Shown one piece after another: positions 29,308 to 40,400 of a stretch of DNA of 64,000 nucleotides. Both the position numbers and the translations under genes were made by a program. The stretch is taken from positions 478,197 through 542,196 of the forward strand of contig NW_006920872.1 of assembly GCF_000417875.1 (NCBI RefSeq), written 5' to 3'. The notes below the pieces were generated by a model, which was not told the origin of the DNA, made no database searches, and was given only the letters and a program-made list of their open reading frames with translations. The DNA comes from Pseudozyma flocculosa PF-1 (lineage: Eukaryota; Basidiomycota; Ustilaginomycetes; Ustilaginales; Ustilaginaceae). Position 1 is the stretch's first letter. The number at the start of each line of letters is the position of its first letter.

Positions 29308-31133
29308 ATGCCGCGGCCCGCACATCCGCCCCTGTGCGAGACCGACACCGCCGCCTCGGACCCCTCTGCGCCATCCCTCTCATCGCCCCTGCCGCAGTCG
29401 TCGCCCGACCTCAAGGGGAAAGCTCGCGCCCTCGACACCGACCATGGCCCCTCTTTATCCAGCTCCGCCGCCGCCCTCTCGGCACATGCCGGGTCAAACT
29501 CGCCCATCGCCGGAGCCGCGCACTCGGCTTCCGCCGCCGTCTCGGCAGCCATGGAGGCCCGCCTTGGCAGCACCTCGGACAAGACCAGCTGGAACTATGT
29601 CGTGCGCAGCGGCCTCGCCGGCGGCGTAGCCGGGTGTGTGGTGAGTGCGCAGGCGCGTGGGCCACCGCCACCGCCACCGCCTTCGATAGGGCCCGACCTT
29701 GTCCCGACGTGATGCTGATTCTTGGTTTCCATGCCCTGTCCTGCCCTGCGCTGTCCATCCCTGCCGCTCCGCTCGCTGACCGCCTGCGACGGCATCGCCA
29801 ATAGGCAAAGTCGGCCATTGCACCTCTAGACCGGGTCAAGATCCTCTTTCAGGCGCAGAATCCAGAGTTCCAGAAGTACAGCGGTGAGTCAAGGCGGCCG
29901 CCCGCCCGCCGCCGATCGACTGAAGCTCCCCCCGGCTGATTGCCTCGCTCCCCCGGACCCCTCTCGACGTGCTCAACCGCGATCAGGTCGATGGCTGGGC
30001 GTCTTCACAGCCGCGGGCGACATTGTGCGCTCTCAGGGACCCATGGCCCTTTTCCAGGGCCACTCTGCCACCCTGATGCGCATCTTTCCCTACGCCGCCA
30101 TCAAGTACATGGCCTACGACAAGCTCCACTTCTACTTTATGCCAACAAAGGAGGCCGAGACGTCGGCGCGCCTCTTTGCCGCAGGCGCCATGTCGGGCGT
30201 CCTCTCGGTGTTTATGACCTACCCGCTCGAGCTGATCCGCGTCCGGTTGGCCTTTGAGACGAAGCGCAAGAGCAGCAAGGGAAGCCTGCGCCAGACGATC
30301 CGCAAGATTTACACCGAGGGCAGCACCGAAGCGCCCTTCAGCGGCGATGCGAGGCGGAGAGCGGCCCGGGCGGTTGCAGCCAGTGCAGCCGCTTCTGCTT
30401 CTGCTGCTGCTGCTGCTGCTGGGTCGGCGACTGCACCAGCGACATCGTCGGGCCTGGGGAAAACAGCAACGGGGGCGGCCTCTTCGATGCAGAGCGCCTT
30501 CCACGCCGGCGGCGACCCGCATGTCCCTTCGTCGTCGGTGCCGGCAGGGAACCGGCTGCTCTCACGCTTCCCACTGCTCAAGTTCTACCGCGGGTTCAGC
30601 GTGACGGTGCTGGGCATGGTGCCCTACGCCGGTACGTCGTTCCTCGTGTTTGGGCGGTGCAAGACGACGCTGCAGCGCCTCTTTCCCCCGTCGGAGCCGG
30701 ACTCGTCGGTGTCGGGATCGAGGCGGCGCTGGTTCTGGCCGAGCAAGACGGTCGTCGACCTCTCGGCGGGCGCGCTGGCGGGCGCCATCAGCCAGACGGC
30801 GGCCTACCCGTTCGAGGTGATCCGACGGCGGCAGCAGGTGGGCGGCATCATCCGGCCGGGCGCCATGCTCGGCATGCGCGAGACGGCCGTCTGGATCTGG
30901 CGGACGAGCGGGTGGAGAGGCTTCTACGTCGGCCTCAGCATCGGATTCCTCAAGGTCGTCCCCATGACGAGCATCAGGTGAGTCGTCGCTCCCTCCCCAC
31001 TCCCCCCACACCCGCGCCCTCGTAGATGCCTCGCCCGTGGCACCTTGCTCACCGTGCGACCCCCTTCCTCGTATCGCTCGATCCAAACAGCTTTGCCGTC
31101 TGGCTCGGCATGAAGAGGCAGATGGGCATCTAG
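29308..31133 (+). CDS. LEU5: Mitochondrial carrier of the LEU5/SLC25A16 (coenzyme A) type
   Basis: Inner-membrane carrier; yeast Leu5 is needed for coenzyme A accumulation in mitochondria. Four exons, 29308-29640, 29805-29883, 29987-30977 and 31091-31133 (introns 164, 103, 113 nt), give 481 aa. Three carrier repeats are seen with signatures [11 protein letters not shown] (Pro118), [10 protein letters not shown] and [12 protein letters not shown]5-specific stretches include [12 protein letters not shown] [34 protein letters not shown] and the end [13 protein letters not shown]. The first ~95 residues are a Ser/Pro-rich extension, and an Ala-rich insert of about 90 residues separates repeats two and three. 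The second exon begins after a TAG acceptor. Convergent with the F-box gene (386 bp). Assignment to LEU5 rather than another carrier is strong but rests on my recall of family motifs. Confidence 0.9.
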
Positions 31134-31519
31134 GCCCCTGTCGGGCCCGTTTCTGCGAGGTTCTCGGAGCGAGGTCGGCCAGGACGTCTGGCCTTGGCCC
31201 GGCCCGGCCCGTCATCGGAAAGGCAGCATCAATAGACGCTTTGTATGCGCAGCACATAGAGAGACGACCATCGCGGCGACGGAACACGCGCGATTTGTAC
31301 GATGCGCACGACCAGACCGAGGAGGCCAGCCAGCGCCACGAACGCCGCGAGGCGCCGATGCGGATGCAGAGCGTCGGTGCGGTTGAGGATGCATTCCGCC
31401 GCGTGTCGATCCATGGTTTGGCAATGCACGGTAAGTTGTCGCTGCCCTTGCAGAGCAGAGACGTCGAGCCGACCCTGGCCCGGCACGCGCCGTCTCGCTC
31501 GTCCTGGACGTCTCGGGTC
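31134..31519. terminator. Convergent 3' intergenic region LEU5 / F-box gene
   Basis: 386 bp between the stop codons of two genes running toward each other; it must carry both polyadenylation regions. I cannot identify specific signals. Confidence 0.5.
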
Positions 31520-34160
31520 TCATACGCCATAGGGAATGACGCGGGAAAAGTGGAAGGGCTTCGAGTGCTTTTGCGGCAACGCGAGCACCTCGCCGTTGGA
31601 GAGGTTGACCCTGTTGGCCCGGGGACGTGCGCACAAGGGGAGGAAAGGGGGAAATGGCGTCAGCAAACGAGGTGATGGGACGGAAGTTTCTCGATGCCTG
31701 AGCGATGCTCCGCGTTGGTGGTTCCACGTTTCTTTTCTGTGGATCGAGGAGGCGGGCGGGCCGGGCCGTGACGAGGAGAGGGGCTGGGGCGACTCACGAA
31801 AAGTATTCGAGCAGTTCGAGCTTGTTCCACTTGCCCCGTCCCGTCTGGCGCAGGGCAAAGACCATGCGAAAGGCGTACTTGTGCATCGTCGGGTCTCGCA
31901 GGTCCTCGACCGTGACTTTGGGTCCGCGCGGCCGGCCCTCCCACTCATCGTCGTCGAGCCCGTCCGGAAAGAGCTCCCACCGTCCCCTGGCGAAACCCTT
32001 GGCCTTGAGGCCCGGTTCGAGTTTGCGCACCGTCTCCGAGGGTGGTTCGGTGGTGAGGAGCGAGAGGCACCGGCCGTCCGGGAGGAAGCGGATGGAGCGG
32101 TAGAATTCGACGACGTGCACCACCCGGATCCACACCGACTCTTCCGACATGCCCGGCCGCGCGTAGTGGCATGCGGCAATGTAGCACCCATTCAGCCGGA
32201 CGCGCGGCTGGTTGACAAAGACGGTGCGCCAGTCGTGGTGGTGCTGCGCGTACAGCGCCTCGAGCGGCACCGCCGCCGTGTCGAGGATGGGCGGGTAGTA
32301 CGTCTCGCGCACCACTTCCTTCCACAGCGTCGGCGAGCGCGTCAGCAGCCGCAGCTTCCAGCAAGTCCGCCCGATGAGCTCGAGCGCTTGCCAGTCTGCG
32401 CCGCCCAAGACGATGCCGATACCCAAGTGCCGCCGCGATGGCGCCGCCGGCTTGTCGACGCTGGATTCCGTCGCCTCGCCGGAGGCCGTCGCCGTCGCCG
32501 TCGCCGCCGCTGGGCCCGACGCCGCTTCGGATGCGGTGCTCTTGCTTGCCGGATTGGCTGCAGCCGGGTTGGTCAACTTGCCCGCCTGTCGATCAAGCTT
32601 GGACGCAGCCCCGGCGGCCCGAGCCTGCTGCGCCGCCAGCTCGTCCGTGGTCGGCGGTTTGGGCTTGGCAATCTTTGCGCCCCGACGGCCGCGCGGCGCA
32701 ATCACCATCCGCAGGACGTGCAGCAGGATCTCGTCTGGCAGGCGCGACAGGAGCACCTCCTTCTCCTCGTCCTCGGGCACAAAGTCGATCTGCGAAAAGT
32801 CTCGCTCGCCGCCGCCCTGGATCGTGAGCTTGCCGAACAGCTTGGCCAGCTGGTCGGGTGGGCTGGTCTTGGCGCCCGCCCCTGGTCCCGCCGCCGAGCT
32901 GGCGGGTACCGTCGACGTTTCGTCGGCCCGGCTGATTTCCGTGTACGTCTCGCCGCGCTCCTTTGCCTGCGCCTCGCGCACCTTGCGTTCCTGGATCGCC
33001 AGGAAGCGGTGGTCGTCGATGTCGAGCGCCCGCCTCACCTTCTCGGCCACGTCTGGAGACGAGAGGAGCGCATCGCTTTGCTGGGGCGCCACGTCCGGGT
33101 CTGAGATGAGCAGCTGCGCCCGGTGGTAGAGCCGGTCGGCGTTGCTGTTGAGCTTGAATGCGCGGCGGTACGACACGAGCGCCTCGTCGAGCTGGCCGCC
33201 GCGCTCCATCTCGACGGCACGAGCGTAGGTCTCGACAGCCGACCTGATCGACGACTGGATGCTCTCGTTGGCCTGGGAAGGAGGAGGCTGCGACGTCGAG
33301 GGCCCTGCGTCGGGGTCGAGCTCGATGATGCGTCCGCCGGTGATGGTGGCCTTTGGTCTGAGCGGCCGAGACGAGCCGCTCGAGGTGCTGAATGGGATCG
33401 CTGACGTGGCGATCTGATCCTTGAGCCGGGAACGCTCAGGCGATGTCGACTTTGTGTGAGTCGCATTGGCAGTGGCAGTGGAGCCATTGGCCGGCGTTGC
33501 ATCTACATTGGTGCCAATCGTCGAAGTCGACGAGGCCCGAGCCTCGTCGGTCATGGGAGCCGATGTACGCGGCTGTCTCGGTGGCGGTAGCTTGTGTGCG
33601 CCCTTTGAGTACTTGAGCGCGGCTGGGCCGTAGATTTCCGCCTCTGGGATCGGTATCGAGTTGGCGAGAAGCTCGTCCTCGATGCCTACCCCAGCGTCGT
33701 CGGCCTGAGCCCCTTGGTCTGACTCGGGATCTGCCCCTTCCGCACCGTCAAGAGAAGAGGCGCCAGCTTCGGCCCGGTCAGCTTTTCGATGGCCGTCTTG
33801 GCTTGCAGCGGTGCCTGGATGCTGGCTGGAGGCAGTGGGTGCGGGTGTGGCTGTGGCTGTCGAAGACGATGGCTGACCCCTGGACTGGACCTCGCGCTGC
33901 CACTCGCGGCGAAAGCGCTCGAGCTCGGCATTGTCGGCGGCGATCTTGGTAGCTGGCGTCTGTGCGCCGCTGCTGACGGTGTCTTCGAGCGCCGGGTCAT
34001 CGTCGATGTCGTCGGCGAGGGTCGAGTCGTCGACGACGTCGGCGGGTCGTGGTTCGGGCTCGGTGGACGGGGCTGCTGGGTTGTCGTCGTCGGTGCGGTG
34101 GGGAGTATGGTTTGGGCGAGACGACGAGTAGCGTGGAGGTTTTCCGCGTGTTGTGTCCAT
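31520..34160 (-). CDS. F-box protein of the FBXO9/HRT3 family
   Basis: Substrate receptor of SCF ubiquitin ligases; human FBXO9 acts in TORC1-related turnover, yeast Hrt3 is its relative. Two exons, 31798-34160 and 31520-31610 (intron 187 nt), give 817 aa, much longer than yeast Hrt3. The N-terminal ~300 residues are acidic and Ser/Thr/Pro-rich. A TPR-like helix pair lies at about 307-348 (ARAVEMERGGQLDEALVSYRR). The F-box starts near residue 469 (LLSRLPDEILLHVLRMV), with an Ala/Lys insert of about 75 residues before its second half. The C-terminal domain has RVRLNGCYIAACHY, VEFYRSIRFLPDGRCLSLLT and, across the intron, EYFSVNLSNGEVLALP and SKPFHFSRV, typical of the family. Without the last exon the protein would lose this conserved end. 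Confidence 0.88.
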
Positions 34161-35844
34161 GGTGGCACGGTGTGGTGCGCTGCGCTTGGGAGCAATGCGA
34201 TGCGGTGGGTTGGAAGGAAGTGGTGGTTGTCGAGGGTTGAAGGTTGAGTGAGGCTGACCTGTGGTACCTCCGACAGCGGCCCCTCGCCTCCACATCCTCG
34301 TCCCGCCGACGCCCGGCACGTTTGCATCTTCCGGCCGGTTGGTTCCTCGTGGCCTCACCTACCGACTCGTCCCCGACTCGCTGCATCTACTTCACCGCCA
34401 TCATCACAGACCAGCTACAGCTACAGCTCTAGCGCTCGGCGCAACAGAGCAGTACAGGGTCGAAAGGGCAATAACGTGCCCAAGAGGCAAGCATCACCCA
34501 CTGAATCTCGATCCAGCTCAGAGCCTCGCCCGAGCACCTCGTCACCTGCGCTACCCCTCTTCTGATCCACCCTCCCTCTCCTGCAGCGACAACGAAGGAG
34601 CTCTATGCTGACTTGGCACGACTGCCTGCCTGAGTCCCGCCTCGGATTCACAAAGAAGCTCTCGTGGGACCGCGGGCGAAACGTTTCTTTCTTTTCAGTC
34701 CTTGAGCCGATTCGCCACGCGTCGCGGTCCGCACCGCGCCCTTGCCAGTGTGGCGGACCGCAGACCGAGCCTCGACCGATGTCAAAGAGCTACTTCTCTA
34801 CCTGGTCCGTCTTACCCATCCACTCCGACTGAACCAGACCGAGCGCATACATGCTGCTATCGCCGACTGTCGCCCCAAGGACGAGGGCCTCGTGCCGCCA
34901 CCGCTGTGTTGTCTTCGTCCCCTTCGGTATCGTCTCGGTCTCGGTGTGCTGTCAAGTCCCTTCACAGTGTCAAAACGAAAAAAGAGGTCCTGCTTCGGTC
35001 CGGTCCCAAACCTGCTTGAGAGCTTCACCTTGCTCGTCCGCGCATCTCGCGATGAACCTTCTCTGGCCTTGGTAGCTCGGCCCCTTCCCGTCGCCGCGTG
35101 GGAAGAGAGGGATCCCAGAGCTTCCCAGGGTGGGGTGTGTTTGTTGACCGCCTTGCTGGGCGTCGACGGAAAACCATATAAGTTGCCCTTGTCCAGTCAT
35201 CGTTGCCCCTCCGCCTCCTCCATCTGGATCCGTAAGCGCCTCTCCTCTTTATCCTTCTTCTACTCCTTCTCCTCCCGTGACGACCAGCGCTCCACCGCCA
35301 CCGACACAACCTCTACGCATCCACTCGTCTCCGCGACCGTAACAACCGCCTACTCTTGAGGCTTATCCCCATCCCCCCGAGGCTAAGTTCGTGGAGTGGT
35401 AATCCCTCAGACTATGCAGCGTACACCCAGACCCCAGGAGAAGCAACGCAGGAACGCGCCGGAACACACGCTTTGGCAGTCAAGAACATGGAGGTATATG
35501 CTGGGAGACTTCGTGAAGATTTCCGTGCGTTTGTTTCGTGAGGGCGGAGGGGGAGAGGGAAATGACTCGTGGAACCCTTGTCTAGACGTACAGAAGATGC
35601 GCGAGGAAAACGTAAATCGTTGGGACGATCGCCGTGCAGCCCCGAGGTAACAAAAGAGAAGAAGAGAGAAGCGGGGTGTAGGAGGGGGTGTAGGGGGCGA
35701 AGCGTGAACCGGTCGTTTTGGGGATATCAAAGGAGAACAGGAGACATGAGATGCGTGGCACCGAGATGCGCAAAGATGGCGTCGAGGAAGAAGGCGGTCA
35801 AGACCCTGACAGTCGAGGCCGCGCGTGGCCAAGAGCGGCGACGC
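34161..35844. other. Intergenic region between the F-box gene and the sugar transporter
   Basis: About 1.7 kb. It holds the F-box promoter and the transporter 3' flank. Some plus-strand stretches between 34.4 and 35.1 kb look mildly coding (see findings), but I could not build a convincing gene with ATG and splice sites, so none is called. Confidence 0.5.
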
Positions 35845-37482
35845 TTAGTACTTCTTCTCGTCGGCGGTGGCGTCCTCGTCGTCCTTGGGGTGGGCGACGC
35901 CGCCCTCGAGGTCGGTGCGGCGGGCGATGATCTCGCGGTTGGCAGCGGCCGACTGCCTGGGGGTGGTCTGGGCGTAGAGCTCGTCGACCTCCTCGAGCGA
36001 GAGACCCTTGGACTCAACGACGAAGAGGTAGCCGAAGAGGGCGGCGCAAGAGCAGGTGGCACCCCAGATGAAGAAGACCTTGGGGCCAAGGCCAGCCTTG
36101 CCGGGGCCCGACTGGACGAGGTAGGGGGTGGCGTAGCCAATGCCGAAGTTCCAGAGCCAGTTGGAGGCGACGCAGAGCGAGAGAGCCTTGGCGCGGATGG
36201 CGAGCGGGAAGATCTCACCGCAGACGACCCAGGCGGCGGGGCCCCAGGTGGAGGCGAAGCCCGAGATGTAGATGCAGACGAAGGCGACCATGGCCTTGCC
36301 GGCGGCCGAGTTGAGGCGGGTGTCGATGGTGGTTCCGACGATGGCGACGATGAACTCGCAGACGGCCATGTAGACGGCACCCCAGATCAGGAGCTTCCTG
36401 CGGCCGAAGCGCTCCATGGCCCACATGCCGGGCAGGGTGCAGACGACGTTGACGACGTTGGAGATGATCGAGAAGATGAAGGGGTTGGTGCCGGGCAGGG
36501 CGTTCGAGAAGAAGACGGTGCCGTAGTAGAAGATGAAGTTGACACCGGTGAGCTGCTGCCAGGCCTGGAGCCAGATGCCCGTCATCGAGCGGAGGAGGTA
36601 CTTTCGGTCGTTGGCCTTGAAGCAGTCGACGTAGGTGCCGTTGCCGTGGGTGAGCTCAATGTCGAGGTTGGTCTGGATGACGCTGAGCTCGCTGCGGACC
36701 AGCGGGTCGTCGGAGTCGGTCGAGTTGAGGCGGGCGAGCGACTTGGCGGCACCGGCGTGGTTGCCGCGCTTGACGAGCCAGCGGGGCGACTCGGGGAGGA
36801 CGATGAACATGGCCGAGAGGATGAGCGAGAAGACGAGCTGGATGCCGACGGGGATGCGCCACGAGCTCGAGTTGGTGCGGTCCTTGGTGCCGTTGTTGGC
36901 GAGCGAGGCGATGAAGAGACCGATGGTGATGGCCCACTGGTAGCCCGAGACGACGGTACCACGGATCCAGCGGGGGGCGACCTCGGACTGGTACATGGGG
37001 ACGATGGTCGAGAGGATACCGACACCGAGACCGGCAACGACACGGCCAACAATGAAGGCGTCGAGGTTGGTGGTGGCGAGCTGGAGGACGACACCGATGT
37101 TGAAGATGATCAGGCCGACCTGCAGACCGAGCTTGCGTCCGAGCTTGTCCGAGAGCGGGGCACCGAGCAGGGCACCGCAGAAGGTACCGGCGGACAGGAT
37201 CGAGGTCACGAGCGAGGTGTTGCCCGTCGACAGGTCGTAACCGGGAACGGGGACACTGCCGGTGTTCGAGGGCTTGTTGACCGGGTAGAACTGACCGAAG
37301 GTCTCACGGAAGTTCTCCATGGCCAGCAGGCCGGAGATGGTACCCGTGTCATAACCGTAGAGGATACCACCGAAGGCCGAAGCGGCGGCGACGGCAATGG
37401 CAGGGATCGACTGCTTGACCGTGGCCGGCTTGGCAACAGGGCCAGCAGCGGCAAAGGTGTCGGCGACGACACCAGCGGGCAT
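35845..37482 (-). CDS. MFS monosaccharide (hexose) transporter
   Basis: Single-exon plasma-membrane sugar:H+ symporter or facilitator of 545 aa with about 12 membrane segments. Family landmarks in order: FGGILYGYDTGTISG in segment 1, DKLGRKLGL in the loop after segment 2, VGRVVAGLGVGILSTIVPMYQSE, PESPRWLVKRG before the central loop, QQLTGVNFIFYYG in segment 7, ERFGRRKLLIWG and VVESKGLSLEEVDELY at the C-terminal end (the family usually has PETKG). It resembles fungal Hxt/Stp-type glucose transporters; the sugar is not certain. Codon use is extremely biased to G/C-ending codons, suggesting high expression. The upstream region is more than 5 kb long. Confidence 0.94.
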   Translation of the reverse strand: MPAGVVADTFAAAGPVAKPATVKQSIPAIAVAAASAFGGILYGYDTGTISGLLAMENFRETFGQFYPVNKPSNTGSVPVPGYDLSTGNTSLVTSILSAGTFCGALLGAPLSDKLGRKLGLQVGLIIFNIGVVLQLATTNLDAFIVGRVVAGLGVGILSTIVPMYQSEVAPRWIRGTVVSGYQWAITIGLFIASLANNGTKDRTNSSSWRIPVGIQLVFSLILSAMFIVLPESPRWLVKRGNHAGAAKSLARLNSTDSDDPLVRSELSVIQTNLDIELTHGNGTYVDCFKANDRKYLLRSMTGIWLQAWQQLTGVNFIFYYGTVFFSNALPGTNPFIFSIISNVVNVVCTLPGMWAMERFGRRKLLIWGAVYMAVCEFIVAIVGTTIDTRLNSAAGKAMVAFVCIYISGFASTWGPAAWVVCGEIFPLAIRAKALSLCVASNWLWNFGIGYATPYLVQSGPGKAGLGPKVFFIWGATCSCAALFGYLFVVESKGLSLEEVDELYAQTTPRQSAAANREIIARRTDLEGGVAHPKDDEDATADEKKY

Positions 37483-40400
37483 GATGAAGGAGGGGTGGCT
37501 ACGAGGAGGAAGGGCGGCCTAGGATGGGAGAAGGGAGAAGAGAAGGAAAGAGGCCGGGGAGAGGGCTCTTGAGGTGTGTGCGGATGAGGGAAGAGCGGGG
37601 AAGGTGGGGAGCGAAGGCGAGGCCGTATTTGTAGACGACGAGATGCTGGCGCGCGAGGATGGGGATGGTTTGTTGCAACGGCTAGGCCAGGCCAGGCCAG
37701 GCCAGCCGACCAATCAAGCGAGCCAAGCGAGAAGAGAGAGAGCAGGCGACCTGCACCGCCGTCCCAGCGTCGCCGCCGCCGCCGTCCGCTCGCTCGAGGA
37801 GAACAAAGCCCGGGGAGCCACGGCGGCCAGGCAGAGCAGCAGGCAGGCTAACGTACGGTCGGGCTAGAAGGGGAATGGCCTGCTGTCGCCGCTGGTCCAG
37901 ACCCCCAGCCGGGGAAAGCGGGTCCAGCCTGGGGCACCACACCGCCGCTCGGTCTGGCTCCCCGCGCCCCCCCGCCCCTCGCCAAATTTTTTTCCGCCTG
38001 ACCGTCCGGCTTTGCCTCTGATCGTCTGCCCAGCCCAGGCAGGAAAACGAGGGGAGAGCAGGCAGAGCCAAGCCAGGCGGCCAGGAACATGCTGGGGTCC
38101 AGGCGGGGAAAGGGCCAGCCACGCGGTTTCATGCTTTGGCAGGGCTGCCCGCCAGGCATGAGGACAGAGGCACGCACGCCGCCAGGCGAGAAAGGTTCAA
38201 CCAGCTGCAAAAAGCGGCAGGCCTTGGGTCTCAAAGCCCCGCGGGCGGCGGCGGCGGTCGAGAACTCGCAGGCAGCAACCGAGCGAGAAAGTTCGCTTCA
38301 GGTTCCGGCGTCGACTTAGGCGGCATGGCCACCAGGCAGCTGGGTGGTCAGCCTGCCTCAGAAATCCACCATGCGCGCTGCGCCTTTTCCCTTTCCAAAG
38401 GAAGGCGAGAAGAGCAGGCAGGCAGGAGGTCTTGATGAAGGTGCTCGGCTCGTCCTCCTCGCTGCCTTGGCGGGGACCACGCCGGCGAATCGGTCGTAGG
38501 TGTACGTACTCGGTGCTGCTGCTGCTGATGCTGGTGGTTTGCGCCCTGGCCATCACATCGCCCATCGCCGCTTGCTTGCCTGCGAACGCCCTCGACCAAC
38601 ACGAAACCGCGCTGCCTGGCGCCGTGTCGATGCTTCGTTGCTGTCCGTCCCGTTTGTTTACCTGCCTACAAGCCTTGCCAGGGCCTGTTGCTGTGCGTCG
38701 GGCTGTCGCGTCGCAGCGTTATGAAGCCTCTTGTGATGGTGACAGGCCGCTTCGGCGGTCGCCGAGGCCAGGCTTGCCCGCCCTCTTTCATCGTCGGGCG
38801 GCCCGGGTCCTTGGCCAAACGCCCATCTGAGACCCAATCATGGCATGGCTGGCCGCGGATCGGCTCACGCCTAGCCAAAGAAGCCGGTCACAGTAGACAA
38901 GCAAGCCGTCATCGCTCGTTGTCGCGTCCGCTGTGGGTGTTGCCGGCGCTGGAGCGATCGTAGGCCTGGCCGCCTCTTGCTGGTGGCCACGGAGTCGGGC
39001 AGCGTGGGCAGCGCGCTCCTCCTTGTCGCAACATGCGGGCCGAAAGCAAGGTAGGATGGCCTTCGCAACCCCAAAGACCTAACGCAAGCCACGCTCAGGC
39101 CATGCGAGGAAACTATCCCCCGCAAACATGGCAGGCGAGATGAGATCGCGGGGGCGGCCGCCTTGGCTCGTCGAGAGGATGGCCCGGCGTCGGGTGGAGG
39201 AGAGCAACGGCAAAGACCCACACACACATGCGGGTCGAAAAACGGTCGGTCACGGCTCGGAGTTCAGAGAGCGTCGGCCTAAGCACCAATCTGTACCGTT
39301 CTCGCTCATGCTTCGGCTCGGCCCGTCGAAGCCAACCTGCCTCTCTGCCCAAAAGGCGAAGCAAATCGGCCCTCATCAGGCAGGGATAGGCCCAGCCACT
39401 CAACGACTCTGCTACGGCTAGAGCACGAAGAGAGCTCGCCACAGATGGGTTGGTTGCGAGCTGACTCTGCTCGCCTCTGCGCAACTAGAGCTTCTCCTGA
39501 CCAAAGCTGGGCGTAGCGACTTGCGGGCGGGCTGTCGGCCGGAGGCAGCGCCGGCGAATTTCGACGGCGAGTTTTCGCTGCCTGCCCGTCGTTTGCTTTC
39601 GAGCCTGAACGCTCTCTACCTGCCTCTCCCCGAGGAAGCAAGCTTGCTTCCTTCCTCCTTGCTCCCTGCTCCTGGCTGCTGCTGGTGCATATGCATCGTG
39701 GTGCCACGCGAGGCCTCAACTCGAAGCAGCGATCGAGCAAGCATGGCGAACAAACGACGAAACCTGAGCGCCACGCGCCACGCTCTGACGCTCATCGTTT
39801 CCGACCGACCAGCCAAGGCTCTCGTCCGGCATCGTCCCGATATCACATACCCATCGGCCTGGCCGAGACCGCCTAGGCAGGTGCGAGGACTTCCGTGGAC
39901 AGCGACGGGGAGGCCCGCATCCACACCATATCTCGTCATCCGACTGAGGCAGTCATATGCTGACCACCCAGAGCAGGGGGCAAGCGTGGATGATGAAGCC
40001 AAAGGGATTGCGCGGATGGCCGCGGCCTTTCCACCCACACCTCGGTGGATTTTCGGTCCTCAAAGTTGGGAAAGTTTGCAAACCTCGGGACTAGCCCGAC
40101 GCCGCGACGCAGGCTCTCAACCTGCGGCTGCACGACAATCGCCCGCTGCCCTCTGATCTGTGGCTGGCAAAAGGGAAAAATCTCTCCGAGATGGGCTGCA
40201 GCCTGCATGGACAGACAGAGATCCGCCGAACTTGCTCCTTTTCCTCCTGCGGGCTTGGCCTCCTTTTCGACCGAACCAGGCCGAGCAGCCAATCAGGTTG
40301 CGAGCAGCCCTCGCCAGGTCGATTGAGCCGAGGCAGGGTCTTTGTTCAGGCCTCCCCGCTCCCCTGGTTGCCCTGGGCCCTCGTGGTCTCTGACCCCGCC

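Noticed and set aside
35569..37572. 667-codon plus-strand frame opposite the sugar transporter, as a gene
   Set aside because: The product is almost entirely Glu/Asp/Gly/Val repeats mirroring the transporter codons; kept only as an observation on codon bias.
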